A DNA stretch of 64,000 nucleotides from Methanolinea sp. UBA277 (GTDB lineage Archaea; Halobacteriota; Methanomicrobia; Methanomicrobiales; Methanospirillaceae). The notes under the pieces were generated by a model, which made no database searches, was not told the origin of the DNA, and saw only the letters and a list, made by a program, of their open reading frames with translations. Shown one piece after another: positions 17,463 to 27,300 of this stretch (within the stretch, counting starts at the first letter, position 1; each line of letters begins with the position of its first letter). The DNA lies in contig DANP01000010.1 in assembly GCA_002499905.1 (NCBI GenBank), forward strand, positions 10,391-74,390, in the 5' to 3' direction. The translations under genes were made by a program, and so were the position numbers.

Positions 17463-18398
17463 ATGCATTACTATCCGAATCCGGGCGCCGGACTGGACAT
17501 TCCTGCGGTGAACGCCGCTATCGAGGAGGCATTTGCCGAGCATGGGCGGGGAAATGTCCAGATGCCCCCTAAGGTCTACATCCAGTTCGACCACGGCGAT
17601 TTCCGGACCATGCCCGCCTACATCCCATCCCTCGATATCGGCGGGGTCAAGGTCGTGAACGTCCATCCCGGGAACCCGGCGGCCGGTCTCCCCACGGTCA
17701 TGGCCCTGACCATCATCATCAGTCCGGAAACCGGGATTCCGGAAGCGATCCTGAACGCCACCGCCCTGACCGACCTCAGGACCGGCGCGGCGGGAGCAGT
17801 TGCGGCCAAGTACCTCTCGGCCAAGCGGGCCGTCACCCTGGGCATGGTGGGGAGCGGGCGACAGGCCCAGGCGCAGGTGGATGCCATCGCCGCCGAACTC
17901 AGTATCGATGAGATCCGGGTCTGGAGCCGGACCGAGAAGAATGCCCGTGCCTTCTGTGACCGGTATGCGGACCAGGAGTGCACGAGTATGTCTCTGGAAC
18001 GCGTAGCAGACTGCGACCTCCTGGTCACCACCACCCCTTCACGGGAACCCCTTATCCGTGTTGACTGGATCCGGGACGGCACCCACATCAATGCCATTGG
18101 CGCCGATGCCCCGGGCAAACAGGAGCTCGATCCGGTCATCCTCTCCCGGGCGAGGGTCTTTATCGACGATCCGGAACAGGCAGTCCATTCCGGGGAGATC
18201 AACGTCCCTATCAGGGACGGTGTGTACTCTCCCGACCAGATCGCAGGCACGCTGGGAGAAGTAGTGCTCGGGAAGAAGGGGAGAACGACGGACGAGGAGA
18301 TCACCGTCTTTGATTCCACCGGGCTCGCCATCCAGGACCTGGCCATCGCCGAGATCGCCATGAAGAGCGGGAACTTCATCAACCTCCGGTTCCCCTGA
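17463..18398 (+). CDS. Alanine dehydrogenase/ornithine cyclodeaminase family protein
   Basis: 311-residue NAD-dependent enzyme of the mu-crystallin/ornithine cyclodeaminase superfamily, as in the archaeal alanine dehydrogenase of Archaeoglobus. The substrate lysine is in MPPKVYIQF, the arginine in TALTDLRTGAAGAVAAKYL, and the Rossmann loop is LGMVGSGRQAQAQ. Aspartate D in NAIGADAPGKQELD is the conserved C-terminal acid. Reversible oxidative deamination of alanine is most likely; a cyclodeaminase or imine reductase role cannot be excluded. Monocistronic, divergent from the ATP-grasp gene with 98 bases between starts. Confidence 0.83.
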   Translation: MHYYPNPGAGLDIPAVNAAIEEAFAEHGRGNVQMPPKVYIQFDHGDFRTMPAYIPSLDIGGVKVVNVHPGNPAAGLPTVMALTIIISPETGIPEAILNATALTDLRTGAAGAVAAKYLSAKRAVTLGMVGSGRQAQAQVDAIAAELSIDEIRVWSRTEKNARAFCDRYADQECTSMSLERVADCDLLVTTTPSREPLIRVDWIRDGTHINAIGADAPGKQELDPVILSRARVFIDDPEQAVHSGEINVPIRDGVYSPDQIAGTLGEVVLGKKGRTTDEEITVFDSTGLAIQDLAIAEIAMKSGNFINLRFP

Positions 18399-18531
18399 GC
18401 CCTATCCTGGTCCGGGATACCTGGTTCGGCAGGTCCACAGCGGAATCAGAACCTGGTGCCGCCCGAAAGCGGATGCCGGGAGAAGCGCTGCAATCAGAAC
18501 TGGTGAATCGCGGTGCGTCACCGGGATATCC

Positions 18532-18545
18532 AAAAAAAAAAGAAA
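18532..18545 (-). terminator. T-tract terminator of the tetraether synthase gene
   Basis: On the minus strand a TTTC followed by ten T residues starts directly after the stop codon at 18546, the usual intrinsic signal for archaeal RNA polymerase. Confidence 0.6.
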
Positions 18546-20003
18546 TCAGTTCTTCCGGAACTTCTCCCAGATGACCTCGCGGTAGACCGGGCCGCTGTTG
18601 TAGGTGCAGAAGGGGATCAGCCGTCCGTCTGGTGTGGCATAGTGGATGCAGCACCGCTGGACGCGGCCGAGGTCGTAGTTATAGCGGTCCATGAAGTGCA
18701 TGGTGCCAATGAAGAGGGCGTTCCAGTGGAAGTCCCGGAGGGCGTCGAAGTTCTGCATCACCAGGGTCTTGCCGATCAGCTTCCAGAATTCCATGGTGGA
18801 ACCGTGCTCGCTCTTCCTGACCGATTCGTGCATCTCCCGGATACCCTCGATCAGTGATTTGTACTTGTTCAGGGAGCCGCCCTTCTTCAGCTTCTCTGTC
18901 ATGCCTTCGATCGACCTGAAGAAGCTTTCGACATCGATCATCCGGTTGATGGGGACCATCCCTTCATCGGTGATGAAGACGTAGGTGGCCGCACCACAGT
19001 GCTGGTGGGCGGTGAACCGGACCTGCGGCTTTCCCGTGTACGCCTCCACCAGGTCGGAGAACGGCACGACACAGGGGACCGGGTAGAAATCGGCCTTGCG
19101 GATGGTCCCGTTGGTCTGGGCTTCGATATCATCGAGCACTTCGGGGATGGTGATCCGTTCCCGCTGCACATCCTCCTCGCTCGCCGCCCCGGTAAATGCG
19201 ATTGGCTGGTAGTTCACACCGCGGACTACCTTGATATGCTTGGCGGCATAGCGGATCATGTCGCCGATTTCGTGGTCGTTCCTTCCCTTGATGATGGTGG
19301 GGACGAGCACCAGTCCGAGCCCGACCTCCTCGCAGTGCCTGATTGCCTTCTCATCGGAGGCGAACTTGAAGTTGGTCTCCTTCGAGACCCCGTCAAAGTG
19401 GAGGTAGACCGTGGAGAGCCCGGCGGCCTTGAGATCATCGACATATCCCTTGTCCCTGGCCAGCTTGATACCGTTCGTCGCCACCTGTACCTGGGGGAAC
19501 CCGAGCTCCTTGGCCTTCCTGATGAGATCCATCAGGTCGTCCCGCATTGTCGGTTCGCCGCCCGAGAACTGCACCGCCGGAGCAGGGACCGGTTTCTGGT
19601 CCCGGAGCATCTTCAGCATCGCGACGATCTCATCGAAGGATGGTTCATAGATATACCCGCATGCCCGGGCATTGGCAAAACAGAAATCGCAGTCCAGGTT
19701 GCAGCGGTTGGTGAGGTCGATGTTCGCCAGGAGGGTGCCTGACTTGTGGTTCGAGCACAGTCCGCAGTATTCCGGACAGCAGTCCGGCAGGGGGTTAACG
19801 TTCGGATTCTCGACCCCCCGTCCCACTGAATCGAACTGTTCGAACTTGTGCCACAGGCCGGCATCGGACCAGTAGAGGTCCCGGAAATGCCCGTGTTCCG
19901 GACATGTTCGTTCCAGCCAGATGCTGCCATCCTCTTCATCTATATTTCCCTCAAGGACGGCATTGCAGATCGGGCACAGGGTCTTGGTTGTCTTCACTCT
20001 CAC
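18546..20003 (-). CDS. tes: Radical SAM tetraether lipid synthase (Tes/MJ0619-like)
   Basis: Couples the phytanyl chain ends of archaeol lipids to give macrocyclic archaeol and GDGT tetraethers, acting at the inner face of the membrane. 485 residues. The radical SAM cluster is CNLDCDFC (C101, C105, C108). Extra cysteines fit the additional clusters of this family: C10, C13 and C34 at the N-terminus, CCPEYCGLC at 75-83, and CCIHY with a later FCTYN near the C-terminus. FSGGEP is the SAM-binding GGE motif. The start is GTG 20003, with GGAGGGG eight bases before. It is divergent from carS, another membrane lipid gene, with 51 bases between. MJ0619 was earlier proposed as a pterin methylase. Confidence 0.86.
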   Translation of the reverse strand: MRVKTTKTLCPICNAVLEGNIDEEDGSIWLERTCPEHGHFRDLYWSDAGLWHKFEQFDSVGRGVENPNVNPLPDCCPEYCGLCSNHKSGTLLANIDLTNRCNLDCDFCFANARACGYIYEPSFDEIVAMLKMLRDQKPVPAPAVQFSGGEPTMRDDLMDLIRKAKELGFPQVQVATNGIKLARDKGYVDDLKAAGLSTVYLHFDGVSKETNFKFASDEKAIRHCEEVGLGLVLVPTIIKGRNDHEIGDMIRYAAKHIKVVRGVNYQPIAFTGAASEEDVQRERITIPEVLDDIEAQTNGTIRKADFYPVPCVVPFSDLVEAYTGKPQVRFTAHQHCGAATYVFITDEGMVPINRMIDVESFFRSIEGMTEKLKKGGSLNKYKSLIEGIREMHESVRKSEHGSTMEFWKLIGKTLVMQNFDALRDFHWNALFIGTMHFMDRYNYDLGRVQRCCIHYATPDGRLIPFCTYNSGPVYREVIWEKFRKN

Positions 20004-20054
20004 GGAATTCCCCTCCGATCCTTCATAGAAGTTGTTAGATTCTGGGATATCTTA

Positions 20055-20648
20055 ATGCTTATATCTGATGTTTATTACAGATACTGGGAGATTTCCATTA
20101 GCCCCGATTTCATCCTGTTCTCACTGGTATCCGCGCTGTGGATCATGCTGCCGGCATACCTGCCGAATTCAGCGGCAGCCGTACTCGGGGGCGGGAGACC
20201 GGTTGACGGAGGCCGCACCTTCTTCCGGGACGAAAAGCGGATCTTTGGGGACGGAAAGACCTGGCGGGGGCTCTTCCTGGGAATTCTGGCCGGAATACTC
20301 ATCGGTTCGATGCAGATCGGGGTGCGTGAGTACTTCGGTCTCCTGACACTCCCGGAACTCACCTTCCCTGTGGTGGTGATCCTCGCCGCAGGGGCATTGC
20401 TCGGGGATCTCGTGAAGAGCTTTTTCAAGAGGAGGCTCGGCAAGGAGCGTGGCGCCGAATGGCTGATCGTCGACCAGTACGACTTTGTAATCGGTGCCTT
20501 TGTCCTGCTCCTGCTCCTGCAGTACGAGTGGGTGGTTGCCACGGTCACCCCCGTGATTGTGCTCTGGATCATCGTTATGACCCCGCTGCTGCACCGGGTG
20601 GTGAATATTATCGGTTATCTTGCCGGAGTGAAGGATGTACCATGGTGA
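20055..20648 (+). CDS. carS: CDP-archaeol synthase
   Basis: Transfers CTP to digeranylgeranylglyceryl phosphate, giving CDP-archaeol in polar lipid synthesis. 197 residues, about five membrane helices (near 15-35, 80-100, 105-125, 145-165 and 170-190). The family blocks are LPAYLPNSAAAVLGGG, GKTWRGLFLG and GDLVKSFFKRRLG, with the acidic DQYD loop. ATG 20055 is chosen because upstream codons run into the divergent tes gene and promoter. First gene of carS-pyrE-purD-argF; it overlaps pyrE by seven bases. Confidence 0.88.
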   Translation: MLISDVYYRYWEISISPDFILFSLVSALWIMLPAYLPNSAAAVLGGGRPVDGGRTFFRDEKRIFGDGKTWRGLFLGILAGILIGSMQIGVREYFGLLTLPELTFPVVVILAAGALLGDLVKSFFKRRLGKERGAEWLIVDQYDFVIGAFVLLLLLQYEWVVATVTPVIVLWIIVMTPLLHRVVNIIGYLAGVKDVPW

Positions 20649-21160
20649 ACAGAATCGCTGACCTGCTGCGGGAGCATGGAGCGGTGGAGTACGGGGACTT
20701 CACCCTCTCTTCCGGGGCAAAGAGCTCCTACTACCTGGATGTGAAGACGGCCATCACCCACCCCGCGGTGCTCATGGCCATCGGTGAAGAGATGTCACGG
20801 CGGGCACCCTTCGACGTGGTTGCCGGTGTAGCCGTTGGCGGCGTTCCCATCGCCGTCGCCACATCGATCGCCAGTGGAAAGCCCTACGCCATCATCCGGA
20901 GCACTGAGAAATCTCACGGAAAAGGGGGACGGATCATCGGGAGCGTCTCCGGAAAACGGGTTCTGCTTGTAGAGGATGTCACGACCTCAGGGGGGTCGGT
21001 CATCGGGGGCATAGAGGCACTCAGGGCTCATGGAGCAGTCATTGAGACAGTCGTCACCGTGGTTGACCGGGAGGCTGGTGCAGCGGCAGCTTTGGAGCGG
21101 TGCGGGATTCACCTGATCGCACTCTCGACCGCCCGGGATGTTGTGCAGTCGCCGGAATAA
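20642..21160 (+). CDS. pyrE: Orotate phosphoribosyltransferase
   Basis: Makes orotidine monophosphate from orotate and PRPP. 172 residues, type I PRTase fold. The PRPP-binding motif is [14 protein letters not shown]; the catalytic loop has [11 protein letters not shown]; the N-terminal hood reads [22 protein letters not shown] 20642 overlaps the carS stop by seven bases, indicating coupled translation. The next gene, purD, starts 34 bases after the stop behind its own TATA-like AT-rich block. Confidence 0.93.
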   Translation: MVNRIADLLREHGAVEYGDFTLSSGAKSSYYLDVKTAITHPAVLMAIGEEMSRRAPFDVVAGVAVGGVPIAVATSIASGKPYAIIRSTEKSHGKGGRIIGSVSGKRVLLVEDVTTSGGSVIGGIEALRAHGAVIETVVTVVDREAGAAAALERCGIHLIALSTARDVVQSPE

Positions 21161-21194
21161 GAGACGCACTTTTTTAAAAAAATCTGGCATATAC

Positions 21195-22487
21195 ATGACT
21201 ATGAAGGTGCTTGTTGTCGGGGGCGGAGGCAGAGAGCATGCGATTGCCAGAGCTCTCTCCTTCAACAAAGAAACAACCATCTTTTCGGTTATGGCAAAAC
21301 GAAATCCCGGGATTGCAGCAGCAGCAGAGGAGATTCTGCTCGAGCAGGAGACCAACGTTCCTGCTGTTCTCAGGTTTGCGAAGGCCCGGTGCATTGACTA
21401 TGCGGTAATCGGGCCGGAAGCCCCGCTCGAGGCCGGCATCGTCGACCGGCTCGAGGAGGAAGGGATTGCCTGCATGGGTCCGGCGGTCGCCGCAGCACGG
21501 CTGGAGACCGACAAGGCGTTCTGCCGGGAAATGATGGAGACGTACAGCATCACCGGGTGTCCGAGATACCGTATTGCCCATACCGCTTCCGATGCGGAAT
21601 CATTCATCCGCGGCTACGAGGGAGACCTGGCCATCAAACCCATCGGCCTCACCGGCGGAAAAGGTGTTCGGATCATGGGTGAGCACCTTGACCGGGACGG
21701 CGCCATCGCCTATGTCCGTTCACTCAGGGGCAATGTGGTGCTCGAAGAGCGCCTGATCGGCGAAGAGTTCACCCTCCAGGCCTTTGTCGATGGAAAGCAC
21801 CTGGTTCCCATGCCGCTGGTCCAGGACCACAAGCGGGCCTTTGAAGGCGATCAGGGTCCGAACACCGGGGGAATGGGATCGTACTCTATGCCGGACCATT
21901 CCCTCCCCTTCGTGAGCCGGCAGGACGCGGAACAGGCATTCGCCATCCTGAAGGACGCGGTCGCCGCCATGGAGAAGGCAGGATTTCCCTACCGGGGAAT
22001 TCTCTATGGCCAGTTCATGAATACCGCCAAAGGACCGATGGTGATCGAGTTCAATGCCCGGTTCGGTGATCCGGAAGCGATGAACGTGCTCTCCCTCCTC
22101 GAGTCAGATTTCCTGACCATCATCGAGAAGACCATTGCGGGAACCCTCTCTACTGCCGACGTGCGGTTTTCGAACAGGGCGACCGTCTGCAAGTACCTCG
22201 TTCCCGAAGGATACCCGGACAACCCCCTGAGCGGGGAAGAGCTGGGTATCAGGGAGAACCCTGAAGCTATCATGTACTATTCCAACGTTGAGGAGCGGGA
22301 AGGCCGCCTCTTTACCCAGATGTCCAGGTCCCTGGCATTTGTGGGTGTAGCAGACAGCCTGGAAGAGGCAGAGAAGATTGCCGAAGATGCTGCATCGTCG
22401 GTCAGCGGCAGGGTGCGCCACCGCCGTGATATCGGGACCGCCCGCCTGCTGGAACAACGGATTGCACACATGCAGGAGCTCCGATGA
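21195..22487 (+). CDS. purD: Phosphoribosylamine-glycine ligase
   Basis: ATP-grasp enzyme that makes glycinamide ribonucleotide, step two of purine synthesis. 430 residues. N-terminal [22 protein letters not shown]-grasp elements [16 protein letters not shown] and [17 protein letters not shown], the substrate motif [19 protein letters not shown], and [12 protein letters not shown] with Mg ligands. Two adjacent ATGs (21195, 21201) are possible. An A/T-rich stretch (TTTTTTAAAAAAA, about 21170-21182) just upstream may act as an internal promoter. It overlaps argF by ATGA. Confidence 0.94.
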   Translation: MTMKVLVVGGGGREHAIARALSFNKETTIFSVMAKRNPGIAAAAEEILLEQETNVPAVLRFAKARCIDYAVIGPEAPLEAGIVDRLEEEGIACMGPAVAAARLETDKAFCREMMETYSITGCPRYRIAHTASDAESFIRGYEGDLAIKPIGLTGGKGVRIMGEHLDRDGAIAYVRSLRGNVVLEERLIGEEFTLQAFVDGKHLVPMPLVQDHKRAFEGDQGPNTGGMGSYSMPDHSLPFVSRQDAEQAFAILKDAVAAMEKAGFPYRGILYGQFMNTAKGPMVIEFNARFGDPEAMNVLSLLESDFLTIIEKTIAGTLSTADVRFSNRATVCKYLVPEGYPDNPLSGEELGIRENPEAIMYYSNVEEREGRLFTQMSRSLAFVGVADSLEEAEKIAEDAASSVSGRVRHRRDIGTARLLEQRIAHMQELR

Positions 22488-23410
22488 AGAAGGATCTGCT
22501 CTCCATTCTTGACCTCTCCGCAGCCGAGCTGGAGATCCTCATCAGCGAGGCGGTCAACCTGAAGATGCTCAGGAAGGCCGCACGGCCGCACGAGTTCCTC
22601 AAGGGAAAGGCGCTGGCCATGGTATTTGAGAAGGCGTCCACAAGGACGAGGATCTCCTTTGAGACAGGGATGTACGAGCTCGGCGGACATGCCCTCTTCC
22701 TGAATCCCAATGATCTCCAGATCGGGCGGGGGGAGGAGATCCGGGATACCGCCCGGGTCATGTCCCGCTACGTGGCCGGCATCATGATCCGGGCCTACCA
22801 CCACGAGCTTATCGAGGAATTCGCCCGCTATTCCGGGGTGCCTGTGATCAACGGCCTCTCGGACCGGGAGCACCCCTGCCAGATCATCGCCGATCTCATG
22901 ACCGTCAGGGAGCATTTCGGCACCCTCTCCGGCCTTAAGGTGGCATGGATCGGGGACGGGAACAACGTCTGCAACTCCTTTGTACTGGCCTCGGCGCTGG
23001 CCGGCTACGAGCTGACGGTCGCCTCACCCCATCGCTTCCAGCCCCACGCTGATGTAGTCGACCGGGCCCGTGCAGCCGGGGGGATGGTTACCCTGATCAG
23101 GAACCCGGGAGATGCGGTGACGGACGCGGATGTGGTGGTTACCGATACCTGGGTCTCCATGGGAGAGGAAGGCGAGAAAAGTGAACGGCTGAAGGCATTT
23201 TCCGGCTACACCGTGACCGGTGCCCTGATGCGGAAGGCCGATCCGGAGGCGATCTTCCTCCACTGCCTCCCGGCACACCGCGGCCAGGAAGTAGCCGATG
23301 AGGTGATCGAAGGACCGCAGAGCGTGGTCTTTGATGAGGCCGAGAACCGGCTCCATGCCCAGAAAGCGCTGCTGGTGAAGCTGCTGGGACGGGAGATCGG
23401 GGAAGAGTAA
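22484..23410 (+). CDS. argF: Ornithine carbamoyltransferase
   Basis: Converts ornithine and carbamoyl phosphate to citrulline in arginine synthesis. 308 residues. Carbamoyl-phosphate motif STRTR at 52-56, then EHPCQ, and the ornithine motif HCLPAHRG near residue 260. It starts inside the purD stop (ATGA), the last gene of the lipid/nucleotide/arginine operon. It converges on a TiaS-like gene with a 171-base gap that holds T-runs but no gene. Confidence 0.94.
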   Translation: MKKDLLSILDLSAAELEILISEAVNLKMLRKAARPHEFLKGKALAMVFEKASTRTRISFETGMYELGGHALFLNPNDLQIGRGEEIRDTARVMSRYVAGIMIRAYHHELIEEFARYSGVPVINGLSDREHPCQIIADLMTVREHFGTLSGLKVAWIGDGNNVCNSFVLASALAGYELTVASPHRFQPHADVVDRARAAGGMVTLIRNPGDAVTDADVVVTDTWVSMGEEGEKSERLKAFSGYTVTGALMRKADPEAIFLHCLPAHRGQEVADEVIEGPQSVVFDEAENRLHAQKALLVKLLGREIGEE

Positions 23411-23581
23411 CCGGGAACCTCTCCGTTTTTAACTCAACGGTTCACGATGCCGGGTATCTCCGGTCGGGAGTTCAGATCCCGGGTTCCCTCAGCAGGTTTT
23501 CAGACCGGGGACATTCTTCAAAAAGGATTTTTAAGGAGATATTCTTCCGTCCGTATTTCCCTCTACCAGAAGAATCCGGTA

Positions 23582-24277
23582 TCAGTCAATGACGACCTCG
23601 TGGTAGATCCCGTCCCGGTCCTCCACGAAGAGAACTGGTGTGCTGTTCCGGATGGCCGGTTTGGGGAATTTTCGGACCTTCACCGTCCCGGTGGTGACCG
23701 GGTCCCCCGAGAGGGTGGTTACCAGGGACACTCCTGCCGCGAGAATGTCTTCCACACGGATATCCCCGGAGAAGTCCCGCAGGTTCCCGAACAGGATATA
23801 GCGGCCGTCATTCCCCGATGCCGCGAGGCCGATCCCGGCCAGTGCGCCGATAACCCCCCCGTTTGTCCCCCCCAGCCCCTCGAGCCGGATACCGGACTCC
23901 CGTGCCAGGGCGAGCGCTTCATCCTGTGTCCGGACGCTCATTTTCGCATCCAGCCCAAACCCGGTGATCTCGGGAGCAATGTCATGGTGCCCGGCGACGG
24001 CGAGTCCCGGGTCGCTCCCCGGGATGAAATCATCCAGCATGAGTTCCCGGACCCTGTCAAAGAGTGAACCGGCATCTGCACCATTCTCCACGTGGATGAC
24101 CGCACAGCTGTTGTGCGAGGTATAGGGGATATCAGGGTGGACGAGGAGCTGGTGCCGGCTTACCCCGGAAAGATGGTAGCCGGATTGCTGGAGATCCCGG
24201 GCAATGGCCCGGGCAAGCCGCCCGGTTCCCCGGGACTCACGGGTGTCAGTGTCGTCGAGGGCAATGTAGAGGGTCAT
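23582..24277 (-). CDS. Half-length TiaS-like (DDTD-motif) protein
   Basis: 231 residues. The N-terminal IALDDTDTRESRGTGRLA (residues 5-22) is the signature of the kinase-like domain of TiaS, which modifies cytidine 34 of tRNA-Ile2 with agmatine. The next region (GFGLDAKMSVRTQDEALALARE, then GTNGGVIGALAGIGLA) fits the ferredoxin-like part. TiaS itself has about 420 residues with OB-fold and zinc-ribbon domains at the C-terminus, which are absent here. This is therefore a paralogue of unknown substrate, possibly an ATP-dependent small-molecule kinase. ATG 24277 is preceded by GGGGTG; an 11-codon upstream extension is less likely. Confidence 0.7.
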   Translation of the reverse strand: MTLYIALDDTDTRESRGTGRLARAIARDLQQSGYHLSGVSRHQLLVHPDIPYTSHNSCAVIHVENGADAGSLFDRVRELMLDDFIPGSDPGLAVAGHHDIAPEITGFGLDAKMSVRTQDEALALARESGIRLEGLGGTNGGVIGALAGIGLAASGNDGRYILFGNLRDFSGDIRVEDILAAGVSLVTTLSGDPVTTGTVKVRKFPKPAIRNSTPVLFVEDRDGIYHEVVID

Positions 24278-24310
24278 GAGAGGCACCCCTGGAATTAAGA
24301 TTAATATCAA

Positions 24311-27300
24311 AGATATTTGCTGTATATGAATAAGTAATCAGCTGATTTATATGAAAAGTAAATAAAAAATTTGAATTTCGATTTAATTTCTCAATATGAC
24401 CCGGGGTAATTATTTTAGTATATATAAGCAAATTCAATAAAAAGATTTATATTAAAGATATAAAATTAACAATTACAGCCATTACGTTCACGATTCAGCA
24501 GGGTAAATCACAATCGAGGGGGGTTGGAACGTACCTGCGAACAGTCCTAAACGGACAGTAACAATCCCATTCATGGCTAATTAAGAATTCCATTGTAATA
24601 ATAGAGCGACTTAGGACACGATTGAGGATAGGCATTACATTCAAAAGAGTATTGTATTAGGTGATTTAAATGGCGTACCAATGTCAAAAGTATACTGGGG
24701 CAGTATTTTGCGAAAAAGAGTATCCGGAGTTTGATGATCCGATTCAGGGCAATGTACAAAATTGCTCATTTATCGCTTCACTCTCATCGGTTGTATGGGT
24801 AACGAATATAATTGCCAAATTAGCCACCTCCTCTTCATACAATGTATTGGGTTCAACAGTTTCAGAAGACCTTTGGCTCGATCCAACGAAGAACCCATCA
24901 TTTGCGTATGCGAGGTCCAAAGATCAGAGTGAAATCTGGCCGGGAATTTATGAAAAAGCATATGCAAAAAACTGCGATGCGTCTAAGTTTTCATGGCCAC
25001 CTACGGCAAAAAATCCCCTCGGGGATCTCACAGGATGTCAGAAGCGGGATCCTTTACCGGTTAGTTTTGGCCAGATTGTCGGTCTCTGTTATCAGGGAAA
25101 AACCGTCCGTCCAATGGTAATTCATACAAATACAACGATCAGCGAAGGACCCGATCAGATGAAACCTGATCATGCATATTCTGTGCTGGGGCACACAAAA
25201 ATTAATACTATCGACTATCTTGTACTCAGGAATCCACTTGGCATTGTCTATACCGGTTATTCAAACACAAATGTGAATCTGACCAACACCTGGACGGTGA
25301 ATGATACCGTCTGGGACTGTAAAAACCCATCTAAAACTTCACCATTGACTTCACGTGGACCAAAAACAATTCAGTTCGGCCAAAATGGAATATTTGCCAT
25401 AAAAGCAAGTGTTCTTGGAACTTATTTCTCTTCATATATATTCAGCGGTTATCCCTGAATATATTTTTATTTTGTACTGATAATGTGGTAGTAGGTGAGG
25501 GGGATGAATGGTGAGTATGGCTTTGCATTCATGAGAATTGTATCTGCATTGGTCTGTTGTTTACTTTTAATCGGTCTAACTTCCGGAGATATCAGGGCGG
25601 ATTTTTCTGCAAATGCTACAGATGGGCCCATGCCTCTCACGGTAGCATTTTCGGATCAATCTGAAGGTTTCATCGTGGAATGGAACTGGTCCTATGGGGA
25701 TGATACCTATTCTGGCTCCCAGAATCCGGTGCACGAGTACTCAGAAAGCGGAATCTACGATGTATCGCTAACCGTCACCGATGGGATGGAAACCGATACA
25801 CTGCAACTTCGGGATTATATAACCGTTTTTTCGCAAGATGAGGATACATCTGATAATGAACATGGTAATGAAACTGAATCTGGCAGCGATCTTGATAATG
25901 AGATATATGATACGATGAGCGAATCATTCGATGGAACAAAAACGCTTGTCTCTATTCTCTCTCCACATTCATCCCAAAACGTGGGAGATATTTTTAGTGA
26001 TTACCTCGTTTATTCAGATGATTCAGAAGGTTTCCGGAGAATCATCGTATACGATGTCATCACCGGAAAAGAGACCATTCTCCCTCCGTTTTCAGGTTAT
26101 TCTTTCCAGGCAAATCCAAGCATGTACCAGGATATTATTGTCTGGGAAGGGATTTCAGATGACTATTCCACATACTCCATTTTTATTTACAATGTAACAT
26201 CTGGAGAGTTCGGGGAACTGGTTAGCAGCACGGAATCGATGCCCTCTTCACCGGACGTTTATGAAAACTATGTTGTCTGGCAGGAATTTCTTGAGGGACA
26301 ATATGATATTGTATTATTTAACCTCTTAAATCAGGAAAAAACCATCCTTAGCTCTGCCAGACCCAACTCTGAAGACACAGCACCGGAAATATTCGATGAC
26401 TGGGTGGTGTGGACGGGAATGGATAGCCTGAATTTTACGAGTGATATCTTCCTATACTCTCTCTCATCACACAATCTCACCTGTCTTACCCAAGACTCAT
26501 ATGATTCGAATCAGTGTTCCCCGACCATCGGTATGGGATATGTTGCATGGGTCACGTATGATCCTGTCGATTTTACCAGCGACATTGTCGTGTATGATAT
26601 TTCTGTTCAAGAGAGTCGAATGGTCACAAATAAGAGCAGCGGAATTAGTGAACTGGCTCCATCGATAAACGGGGAGAGAATCGTGTGGCAATCGACCGAC
26701 CCTGACACATTCACTTCAGACATTTATCTTTATAATATTACCACCGGGATGAGTAATCTGCTCACCCCCGATACACCTGATTCTGATCAGATGATGCCCA
26801 TAATCAACGGAGATCGCATTATCTGGGATGAAATTGACTACAGCTACTGGACATATGATGTATATCTTTTTACTTTGGGAGAAACTTTGCCTCCATTGGA
26901 AGCTGATTTCGAGGCAAATATCACTCAAGGAACACTTCCATTGACGGTTGCATTCAAAGACAGATCTGATGGATATCCGACATATTTTTCATGGGATTTT
27001 GGTGATGGCAATTACTCTTACGAAAAAGATCCGGTTCATACATTTCGGGAAAAAGGCTCGTATAATATCAATCTGATAATCAACAATCAAAAACAGAGAT
27101 CGGGACGAAACAAATTAGATTACATATGTGCAGGTTCTCCACCGGCTGTTCAGTTCACATCCAATGTGACTGAAGGAGTGGCTCCTCTTACACTTCAATT
27201 TACAGATCAGTCACTTCATAACCCGGATTCATGGAATTGGTCTTTCGGTGACGGACTGGGTTCACTGGAAAAAGATCCTGTACACGTATTCAATAGATCC

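Noticed and set aside
24336..24347. 12-bp palindrome AATCAGCTGATT as an attachment or transposon end
   Set aside because: No matching copy at the other end of the AT-rich segment and no recombinase gene in the window.
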